Positions 34,147-40,294 of a DNA stretch of 40,294 bases are shown here, in pieces. The stretch covers positions 1-40,294 of the forward strand of contig CACXFL010000049.1 of the NCBI GenBank assembly GCA_902766925.1, written 5' to 3'. The DNA comes from an uncultured bacterium. GTDB lineage: Bacteria; Bdellovibrionota_B; Oligoflexia; Oligoflexales; CACXFL01. Within the stretch, counting starts at the first letter, position 1. Each line of letters begins with the position of its first letter. The position numbers were made by a program, and so were the translations under genes. The notes under the pieces are model-generated. The model worked only from the letters and a program-made list of their open reading frames with translations, searched no databases and had not been told where the DNA came from.

Positions 34147-34147
34147 T

Positions 34148-34165
34148 AGACCGAAGGTCTTTTTT
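34148..34165 (+). terminator. Small terminator after engB, overlapping the tRNA transcript start
   Basis: AGACC-GAA-GGTCT is a 5-bp stem followed by TTTTT. It can end engB transcripts. Transcription from the tRNA promoter would begin inside the loop and so not form the hairpin. Confidence 0.55.
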
Positions 34166-34183
34166 AGAGATCTGTCGTACTAC

Positions 34184-34268
34184 GGAGAGATGGCCGAGTG
34201 GACGAAGGCGCGCGCTTGGAGAGCGTGTGTAGGGCAACTTACCTAGGGTTCGAATCCCTATCTCTCCG
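34184..34268 (+). tRNA. tRNA-Ser (anticodon GGA)
   Basis: 85 nt with a long variable arm, typical of class II tRNA-Ser. The acceptor GGAGAGA (34184-34190) pairs with TCTCTCC (34261-34267), with discriminator G34268. The anticodon stem CGCGC/GCGTG encloses TTGGAGA with anticodon GGA at 34218-34220, reading UCC and UCU. The T-loop GGTTCGAATCC is canonical. The 3' CCA is not encoded. It lies 51 bp before kdsD and may be cotranscribed with it. Confidence 0.97.
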
Positions 34269-34319
34269 TTTTTCTTCTTAACCCTTCCATTCTTAGATTA
34301 ATTGTAGGATCAAATAATT

Positions 34320-35303
34320 ATGACAAATAAAGAAGATCGCTCCCTTACCAATAATGCAGATTTTTCCTGTGCTATAGCAACTATTGATTCAGAGATAGAA
34401 ACTATAAGAAAGCTAAAATCTATGCTTTCTCCTTCTCTGATAGAAGCGTTGAATCTAATGCAATATGCCTCGGGAAGAATTATTCTTACAGGTATGGGAA
34501 AATCTGGTCATATAGCTAGAAAAATAGCAGCTTCTCTAGCTTCTACCGGTACTCCATCTTTTTTTGTTCATCCTGCTGAAGCATCTCACGGAGATCTTGG
34601 GATGATAACAGAGAATGATGTTGTGATAGCTATTTCAAATAGTGGTGAATCAAAAGAGTTAGTTGATATACTTAACTACTGTAAACGTTTCGGAATACAT
34701 CTTGTAGCTATCACAAAAAATCCAACAAGTACCCTAGCAAAGCTATCAGATGTTATTCTTCTTCTTCCTAATAACGGAGAAGCTACCCCCCTAGGACTTG
34801 CTCCTACTAATTCTACAACAGCAACCCTGGTACTTGGAGATATACTAACCTCATGTCTTATTGCAAGACGTGGTTTTTCTAAAACAGATTTTAACGATCG
34901 TCATCCTGGGGGAAAACTAGGATCTATCCTACAAAAAGTATCAGATCTTATGCATACCGGAAGTTCAATGCCTCTACTTAATGAAGATGTAGGAATGCAA
35001 CAAGCTCTTTTGGAGATGACTTCAAAAAGACTTGGATGTGTTGGTTTTACTAACAAAGAAGGAATTCTTACAGGAATTCTTACCGACGGAGATCTAAGAA
35101 GATGGTTATCAGCTGACGTACTTCATAAAACAGCCCGTGAACTCATGACTCATAATCCTAAAACTATAGATAAAGATGCTCTAGCCTCTGAAGCTATGAG
35201 ACTAATGAACGAAAAAAAGATTACAAATCTTTTTGTAATGGATGGTCATAAACCTGTTGGTGTAATTCATATCCATGATCTATTATCTAATGGTGTAGCC
35301 TAA
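34320..35303 (+). CDS. kdsD: D-arabinose 5-phosphate isomerase (KdsD/KpsF)
   Basis: 327 aa, the normal length. Residues 35-185 are a sugar-isomerase (SIS) domain: RIILTGMGKSGHIARKIAASL, the HPAEASHGDLGMI stretch and ISNSGESKE, and ending with the DFNDRHPGGKLG block near 195-206. Residues 210-327 hold two CBS domains (ILTDGDLRRWL in the first). The enzyme converts ribulose 5-phosphate to arabinose 5-phosphate, the first step to Kdo for lipopolysaccharide, which supports a Gram-negative outer membrane. The other kds genes are not in the window. AGGA precedes the ATG by 10 nt, a rather long gap. Confidence 0.95.
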   Translation: MTNKEDRSLTNNADFSCAIATIDSEIETIRKLKSMLSPSLIEALNLMQYASGRIILTGMGKSGHIARKIAASLASTGTPSFFVHPAEASHGDLGMITENDVVIAISNSGESKELVDILNYCKRFGIHLVAITKNPTSTLAKLSDVILLLPNNGEATPLGLAPTNSTTATLVLGDILTSCLIARRGFSKTDFNDRHPGGKLGSILQKVSDLMHTGSSMPLLNEDVGMQQALLEMTSKRLGCVGFTNKEGILTGILTDGDLRRWLSADVLHKTARELMTHNPKTIDKDALASEAMRLMNEKKITNLFVMDGHKPVGVIHIHDLLSNGVA

Positions 35304-35310
35304 TTAAGTT

Positions 35311-35350
35311 ATAAATAATTAATTAATTAAATAAATAATTAATTAATCTA
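35311..35350 (+). repeat. Two tandem 20-bp AT-only repeats after kdsD
   Basis: ATAAATAATTAATTAAT begins each 20-bp unit (35311-35330 and 35331-35350); the first 17 bases are identical and the last three differ. The block lies between the kdsD stop and the terminator. Confidence 0.8.
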
Positions 35351-35355
35351 AATAA

Positions 35356-35389
35356 AAAGCTCGTATTTTAATTCTACGGTACGAGCTTT
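35356..35389. terminator. Bidirectional terminator between kdsD and preA
   Basis: A 10-bp perfect stem (AAAGCTCGTA at 35356-35365, TACGAGCTTT at 35380-35389) has a 14-nt loop. The minus strand reads CTTTTTATT after the stem, a good T-tract for preA; the plus side is weaker. Confidence 0.8.
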
Positions 35390-35414
35390 AATATATTATA
35401 TAATCAAAATTCCT

Positions 35415-36605
35415 CTACTGATTAACTTGTTTCATTACGATAGCCTCTCTAGGACAGATATGAGAGCAAAGACTACACCCCTCACATTTTGATAAATCTA
35501 CACTAATAACTCTATTTTCTAAGGACAAAGCTTCATACTCAGATTCAGAACAAATTTTTTGACATTTACCACAAGCTATACATTTTGACTTATCAATGGT
35601 TGGATATACTTTATAACTCCTGTTTAAATCTTCATGAGCTTTTATTTTAGAAACAGCTCGGTTATGAATATCTTCTATACTATTCCAAGATTTAGATTCT
35701 AGATATGAAATAAGTCCAGATTTTAACTCATCTATAATTCCATATCCACTGATCATTACTTCAGTACATATCTGAACTACATTTGCTCCAAGAGCTATAT
35801 ACTCTACAGCATCCTTCCAAGTAGAAATTCCTCCCATACCTAAAATAGGTAGGTGTGAGTTAGCTCTGAGTTGACTAACACATCTTAGACCAATTGGTTT
35901 TACAAGTTTTCCAGAAAGTCCTCCGTAAGTAGAACTTCCATCCACATTTAAACAAGGATCTAAAGTGTCTATATCTAATCCCATAAATCCTTGTACTGTA
36001 TTTATAGCAGCAAGTCCATCAGCTCCTGCTTCTTCTACAGCTTTGGATATTGTAACTATATTTGTAACATTAGGACTTAACTTTACAAACACAGGACATC
36101 TTGCAACCTGTTTTACCCAAGTAGTAATCCTTGAGGAAATCTCAGGACTAGTTCCTATAGCCATACCTATACCTTGTTCAGGCATTCCGTGAGGACATGA
36201 AAAGTTAAGTTCATATGCATCAACTGAAGTTTTGTTCAAGGTTTCTACTAGATCCTTCCACTTTTTTTCCTCAACAGGAGCCATAATACTCGCTATAACT
36301 ACTTTTTTAGGATGTTTTTGTTTTAGATAATCTATTCCATCACACCAATACTTCACAGATTTGTGAGACAAAAGTTCAATATTTAATAGTCCTGTTATTT
36401 TAGTTCCTAATTTTTGTACTCCATATCTAGGACTAAGATCATACATATCCAGGCTATCAGGAGTTATAGTTTTTAGAACAGCTCCTCCCCATCCCATCTC
36501 AAAAGCCTTATCAATTGATTGAACCAACGCTGTAGGAGGAGCAGAAGCTAGAAGAAAAGGGTTTTCAAATTCTATACCTAAACACTTGGTTTTCAAAGTA
36601 GTCAC
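35415..36605 (-). CDS. preA: Dihydropyrimidine dehydrogenase subunit PreA-like
   Basis: 396 aa. Residues 5-305 are the FMN-binding dihydroorotate/dihydropyrimidine dehydrogenase barrel, with NPFLLASAPP, the active-site loop NFSCPHGMPEQGIGMAIG (catalytic Cys) and ILGMGGISTWKDA. The C-terminal 60 residues form a ferredoxin domain with two [4Fe-4S] sites, CIACGKCQKIC and CEGCSLCSHIC. The loop matches DPD/PreA rather than PyrD. PreA with PreT reduces uracil and thymine using NADH, but preT is not adjacent. The start is placed at GTG 36603-36605, because GGAGG lies 5 nt upstream of it; the ATG four codons earlier overlaps that site and has none of its own. Confidence 0.88.
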   Translation of the reverse strand: MTTLKTKCLGIEFENPFLLASAPPTALVQSIDKAFEMGWGGAVLKTITPDSLDMYDLSPRYGVQKLGTKITGLLNIELLSHKSVKYWCDGIDYLKQKHPKKVVIASIMAPVEEKKWKDLVETLNKTSVDAYELNFSCPHGMPEQGIGMAIGTSPEISSRITTWVKQVARCPVFVKLSPNVTNIVTISKAVEEAGADGLAAINTVQGFMGLDIDTLDPCLNVDGSSTYGGLSGKLVKPIGLRCVSQLRANSHLPILGMGGISTWKDAVEYIALGANVVQICTEVMISGYGIIDELKSGLISYLESKSWNSIEDIHNRAVSKIKAHEDLNRSYKVYPTIDKSKCIACGKCQKICSESEYEALSLENRVISVDLSKCEGCSLCSHICPREAIVMKQVNQ

Positions 36606-36765
36606 TTTTACCTCCATTTTATACGCTATTTTTTACCCTTACTATCATCTTAACTATTAAGACTATCTTTCTTTAAAGAATTATTGAACTTTACGCCTGT
36701 TATCTAGTACTATCACCATGAGTAAGATATAAGAAAATTCTAATATAATTTTTGAGGTTTTTACA

Positions 36766-37800
36766 ATGAGTTTAGAAAACAATTTTTTCCTAGGATATAT
36801 CCCAGATTTAAAAAAAATTGTCTCTTATGGATTTAAAAAAAAATCTAACTATTACCTATTTACTAAACGCTTTATGGATAATGATTTTAAAGCCGAGATT
36901 AAGGTCGGCAAAGATTATAAGGTATCGGGCAAGGTCTATGATTGTGTAACAAACCAAGAATACCAGGAACTTAGACTAAAAGATCAAAAACAAATATATG
37001 TCACTGAGGTAAAAGAAGCTTATCTTGATATACTCGCTGATATTAAAGGGAAGGCTTTTATTAAAGCTCCTTTTTTAACTCCTCAAGCTAATAGAATTTC
37101 TTCCCTTGTTTTTAAAACCTATAAAGATAATCCTGAATTTTTATGGAAGAGTTTCCCTAACTGTGGAGTATTTAGGCATTCTTCTAATGATAAATGGTAT
37201 GCAATCATTATGAATGTTGATCGATCTAAAATTGATCCATCGGGTTCTGGATTAGTAGAACTGATAAATTTAAAACTTGATGAGAACCTAATTCAAAAGC
37301 TTATCGGTACCAAAGGATTTTACCAAGCATGGCATATGAATAAGAAATCTTGGATTTCTTTAATTCTAGATGAAACCCTAACTGATTCTAGCATCTTAAA
37401 ATATATTGATTTATCTTATATAAATACCATGCCTTCAACCAAAAAATGGATTATTCCTGCTAACCCTATGTTTTTTGATCTAGAGGCTGCTTTTAATAAA
37501 AACACTGAGATACTTTGGAAACAATCCAGTAATATAAAACCTAGTGATATTGTATACATGTATGTAGCTCGTCCTTATTCAGCAATCATGTATAAATGTC
37601 AGGTAACGAAAACTGATATTCCTTACAATTTTAGTAATGAGGATATAACCATAAATAAGGTTATGAAAATAAAACTTATGAGTAGATATGATAATAAATT
37701 GATGAATTTTAATAAGTTAAAAAAGCTTGGAATAACTACGATAAGAGGACCTAGATCTTGTCCTCCTAATGTGTACTCTTTACTTGATAAAAAAGGTTAA
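36766..37800 (+). CDS. MmcQ/YjbR-domain protein with C-terminal EVE/PUA-like domain
   Basis: 344 aa. Residues 1-105 form an N-terminal domain (FMDNDFKAEIKV, then VKEAYLDILADI). Residues 106-218 are the YjbR/MmcQ fold: SFPNCGVFRHSSNDKWYAII, NLKLDE and FYQAWHMNKKSWISLILDE. Residues 225-344 resemble an EVE/PUA-like domain: WIIPANPMFFDLEAAF, SDIVYMYVARPYSAIMYKC and a final GPRSCPPNVYSLL. This three-part layout is, as far as I recall, common in Firmicutes, so transfer is possible. YjbR folds resemble DNA-binding proteins and EVE domains bind modified bases; the function of the whole is not established. The ribosome binding site is GAGG, 8 nt before ATG. rarA starts 47 bp downstream, so they may share a transcript. 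Confidence 0.82.
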   Translation: MSLENNFFLGYIPDLKKIVSYGFKKKSNYYLFTKRFMDNDFKAEIKVGKDYKVSGKVYDCVTNQEYQELRLKDQKQIYVTEVKEAYLDILADIKGKAFIKAPFLTPQANRISSLVFKTYKDNPEFLWKSFPNCGVFRHSSNDKWYAIIMNVDRSKIDPSGSGLVELINLKLDENLIQKLIGTKGFYQAWHMNKKSWISLILDETLTDSSILKYIDLSYINTMPSTKKWIIPANPMFFDLEAAFNKNTEILWKQSSNIKPSDIVYMYVARPYSAIMYKCQVTKTDIPYNFSNEDITINKVMKIKLMSRYDNKLMNFNKLKKLGITTIRGPRSCPPNVYSLLDKKG

Positions 37801-37847
37801 ACTACTGTAGAAATAATTTAACCTCTTTTGGGGTTAGGATAAATATC

Positions 37848-39179
37848 ATGGTTAAAAACAACGATACATTATTTGATGATGATTATAATCAACCTCTTGC
37901 TTCTAGGCTTAGACCTAGATCCCTAGATGAATTTGTAGGTCAAAAGCATCTAGTAGGAAAAGGTAAAATACTAAGAAAGCTTATAGAACAAGATAGAATG
38001 AGTTCTGTAATTTTTTGGGGTAATCCTGGAATAGGAAAAACTACCCTGGCAAGAATTATAGCCCAGCAAACTCACTGTGAGTTTATTGATTTTTCAGCTG
38101 TTACAAGTGGAATTAAAGAGATAAAAGCAGTGATGAATCAGGCTGAAGAAAATAGACACCTAGGACAAAAAACTATAGTATTTGTAGATGAAATCCATAG
38201 ATTTAATAAAGCTCAACAAGATGCTTTTCTCCCTTTTGTAGAAAAAGGAAGTATTATCCTTATAGGAGCTACTACCGAAAATCCTTCTTTTGAGATAAAC
38301 TCAGCTTTGCTGTCTCGTTGTAAAGTATTTGTTTTTCAACCACTAAGTACAGAAGATATTGAAACTTTAATCCGAAGAGCTCTTGAGGATCCTAGGGCTT
38401 TTCCAGATCTCAAAATCAGTATGGATGAAGATTCTATAGGAATTCTTGCTCGTTTTTCTAACGGAGATGCTAGAGTTGCTCTAACCACCCTTGAAATGTT
38501 AGTACTTAATTCAGACACAAATGAAGAAGGATCTATAAAGATAGATCAATCGATTTTAGAACAATGTATTCAAAAAAAATCACTTCTATATGATAAAAAT
38601 GGAGAAGAACACTACAACATAATATCAGCTCTTCATAAATCCATGAGAAACTCAGATCCTGATGCAGCTGTATATTGGTTAGCTCGTATGTTAGAAGCTG
38701 GAGAAGATCCACTGTACATCGCAAGAAGACTTATTAGATTTGCTAGTGAAGATATAGGACTTTCTGATCCTAGGGCTGTAGAACTAGCTGTATCGGTATA
38801 TCAAGCATGTCATTTTATAGGTCTTCCAGAATGCTCCGTACACCTTACTCAAGCTGTAGTGTATATGTCTATTTCTCCTAAATCTAACGCTTTGTATCTT
38901 GCTTACGAGAGAGCAAAGGTTGATGCTATAGAAAATATAGCCGACCCTGTACCTCTTGTTATAAGAAATGCTCCTACAAAACTTATGAGGGAACTAGACT
39001 ATGGTAAAGGTTATGAGTATGCTCATAATACCAAGGATAAGTTAACAACAATGCAATGTCTTCCTGACTCCCTTCGGGATAAGACTTATTATCACCCAAC
39101 AGATCAGGGACTAGAATCAAAATACAAACAAAGATTAGAACAGATAAAAGAATGGAAAAAAAATCATTCTAAGTCATGA
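37848..39179 (+). CDS. rarA: Replication-associated recombination protein A (RarA/MgsA AAA+ ATPase)
   Basis: 443 aa, full length. The N-terminal AAA+ domain shows PLASRLRPRSLDEFVGQ, Walker A GNPGIGKTT (about 58-66), Walker B VFVDEIHRFNKAQQDAFLP and sensor 1 GATTENPSFEINSALLSRC. The C-terminal half has the MgsA tetramerisation region (SALHKSMRNSDPDAAVYWLA, then EDIGLSDP and AVVYMSISPKSN). RarA acts at stalled or gapped replication forks, loading or clearing proteins near SSB. ATG 37848 follows AGGA with 8 nt spacing. It lies just downstream of the YjbR/EVE-type gene on the same strand, hinting at a DNA-maintenance pair. Confidence 0.96.
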   Translation: MVKNNDTLFDDDYNQPLASRLRPRSLDEFVGQKHLVGKGKILRKLIEQDRMSSVIFWGNPGIGKTTLARIIAQQTHCEFIDFSAVTSGIKEIKAVMNQAEENRHLGQKTIVFVDEIHRFNKAQQDAFLPFVEKGSIILIGATTENPSFEINSALLSRCKVFVFQPLSTEDIETLIRRALEDPRAFPDLKISMDEDSIGILARFSNGDARVALTTLEMLVLNSDTNEEGSIKIDQSILEQCIQKKSLLYDKNGEEHYNIISALHKSMRNSDPDAAVYWLARMLEAGEDPLYIARRLIRFASEDIGLSDPRAVELAVSVYQACHFIGLPECSVHLTQAVVYMSISPKSNALYLAYERAKVDAIENIADPVPLVIRNAPTKLMRELDYGKGYEYAHNTKDKLTTMQCLPDSLRDKTYYHPTDQGLESKYKQRLEQIKEWKKNHSKS

Positions 39180-39287
39180 TTTTTACTAATTTAGTTATAG
39201 AATAAAAAAAATAAAATATCTGTTTAAAAAAAAGTCAATTTAGTGTATACACCTAGGACTCATTAAAGGAGATAACTGGAGGTAGTA

Positions 39288-40294
39288 ATGAATAAATTCT
39301 TAAATTATTGTTTAGCTTTTAGTACTTGTCTTATATTAAATAGTGGTATTTCTACTTTGTATGGTTGTGATTTATTAAAAGATATAGACTGCTCTAAACT
39401 ATTTCCTTGTCTTTCTAAAGCACTGTGCCCTCACAAGGATGAGCCTCAACCTCAACAAAATTCAACTCCAAATAGAAATTATAATATTCAAAAAGCTCAA
39501 CCATATAATAATCCTAGTTTAACTTCTGCTCCTGTTTACGTATATCAAACTGTACCATCTTATGTAGTTACTACCCCTAATTATAATCAACCATCACCTA
39601 CTACTGTTTATCCTAACTATAATAATCAAAATAACTCAAATAACTACAACTACAATAATACTAGAAATGAACAACCTCATCGCTATATACCAGATTCTGA
39701 CAGAGCTATTCTAGAAGCAATGACTTTCCCACTGATTCTACCTGAAGCTTCAACAGCTACTGGATCTAATAACTACGCCCAAGGAACTTCATCTACTCCT
39801 TTATATCTGCCTAGTGAGACTCCAAATAGATTTCAGGGAGAAATGGTTTACGATCCTACTATAAATTCTAGACAAGATACCAACTACTCAAATAATCAAA
39901 ACTATAATCCTCAACCTTCTCAAAATAACTTCCCTCTATACTGGACTGATTTTATACCTCAAGAATGTAGAACTAGAAGTTCAGATGTATTTACATTTAG
40001 ATATAATAATTGGAATGTTTTAGCCTTACCACAAGGATGTCGTATGAATCTTATTGATCCTAGATCTTATAACAGGGATTTTCCAACTGGGGTTAATATA
40101 TCCAATATTTTCAGAGAAGATTCCATTGAAGATATGAGATATTCTCCTGATCTCAATCAAAATTCTCCTTTTGCTCTATATCCTGATAGAACCTTTATAG
40201 TTCATCTTAGATATAAAGAAGCTTTAGATAATTCTAGTTTAAGTTATACTAGAGAACTTAATCCAACAGCACTTTATAACGTTATTCCTGGAAC
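39288..40294 (+). CDS. Asn/Gln/Pro/Tyr-rich lipoprotein, partial (runs off right edge)
   Basis: At least 335 residues with no stop before the window end. A very good ribosome binding site, GGAGGT, lies 4 nt before ATG 39288. The N-terminal signal ends in TLYGC27, a lipobox. Four further Cys follow soon after (positions about 34-47). Residues 50-225 are low complexity, rich in Asn, Gln, Pro, Tyr and Ser (YNYNN, NYSNNQNYN), a disordered linker or surface stalk. From about 226 a folded domain begins (FPLYWTDFIPQECR, WNVLALPQGCRMNLIDP, FIVHLRYKEAL). Family not recognised. A GTGTATACAC palindrome at 39243-39252 precedes the gene and may be part of its promoter. Confidence 0.8.
   Translation, partial: MNKFLNYCLAFSTCLILNSGISTLYGCDLLKDIDCSKLFPCLSKALCPHKDEPQPQQNSTPNRNYNIQKAQPYNNPSLTSAPVYVYQTVPSYVVTTPNYNQPSPTTVYPNYNNQNNSNNYNYNNTRNEQPHRYIPDSDRAILEAMTFPLILPEASTATGSNNYAQGTSSTPLYLPSETPNRFQGEMVYDPTINSRQDTNYSNNQNYNPQPSQNNFPLYWTDFIPQECRTRSSDVFTFRYNNWNVLALPQGCRMNLIDPRSYNRDFPTGVNISNIFREDSIEDMRYSPDLNQNSPFALYPDRTFIVHLRYKEALDNSSLSYTRELNPTALYNVIPG

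Noticed and set aside
36728-36749. TATAAG and TATAAT hexamers before the YjbR/EVE-type gene as promoters
   Set aside because: The TATAAT would start transcription within or after the ribosome binding site, and neither has a recognisable -35.
1-40294. Genome-wide GATC enrichment beyond the rluD repeat
   Set aside because: Hand counts in several genes gave only about 1.2 to 2.6 times expectation, which codon use (GAT plus C-starting codons, AGATCT in Arg-Ser) could explain; a computed Markov-corrected count is needed.
1-40294. CRISPR arrays, insertion sequences, phage or toxin-antitoxin genes
   Set aside because: I saw no regularly spaced repeats, transposase motifs, terminal inverted repeats or integrase genes.

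Overview
The window is low-GC DNA from a Gram-negative bacterium with a double-membrane envelope. KdsD (Kdo/LPS synthesis), several signal-peptide lipoproteins, a periplasmic thioredoxin-fold protein, an L,D-transpeptidase and an outer-membrane secretin homologue all point that way. Strong GGAGG-type ribosome binding sites, AGA-rich codon use and an NtrC-type sigma-54 activator argue against Bacteroidetes and Gram-positives. A protein resembling the TM1266 hydrogenase-associated family, PreA and threonine dehydrogenase hint at fermentative or anaerobic amino-acid and pyrimidine catabolism. I cannot assign a phylum from sequence alone; a divergent low-GC proteobacterial or Bdellovibrionota-like lineage is my working guess, held weakly.

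Layout. 1-9311 is mostly minus strand: periplasmic thiol protein, L,D-transpeptidase, RluD with an unusual acidic insert, plus-strand TerC, a hemerythrin, two unrecognised envelope proteins (5415-6431 and the lipoprotein 6449-8092) and Tdh. 9541-12657 holds a sodium:neurotransmitter-type symporter, the small TM1266-like protein and an MscS channel. 12740-15301 is a compact plus-strand operon of three small membrane proteins ending in a CpaC/RcpA-like secretin. 15479-17437 is a tandem pair of lipoproteins with an HEARH (HExxH) motif. 17535-24323 holds a lipoprotein, a giant (about 1224 aa) membrane protein and a 515-aa exported protein, none recognised. 24398-27965 has Hpf, a sigma-54 activator with a degenerate receiver, and an amidohydrolase with an unusual active site. 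28240-30420 is another unrecognised multi-spanning protein. 30500-39179 is housekeeping: miaA-mutL, engB, tRNA-Ser(GGA), kdsD, preA, a YjbR/EVE-type protein and rarA. An Asn/Gln/Pro-rich lipoprotein runs off the right edge.

Conserved metabolic and repair genes alternate with lineage-specific envelope genes. Many gene ends carry long perfect hairpins, several shared between convergent genes. The best candidates for something new are the orphan secretin operon with its HEARH lipoprotein neighbours, the giant membrane protein, the activator lacking its phosphoacceptor aspartate, and the amidohydrolase with Gln in place of the catalytic Glu. All starts were re-evaluated; where an upstream start lacked a ribosome binding site I moved to an internal one and say so.
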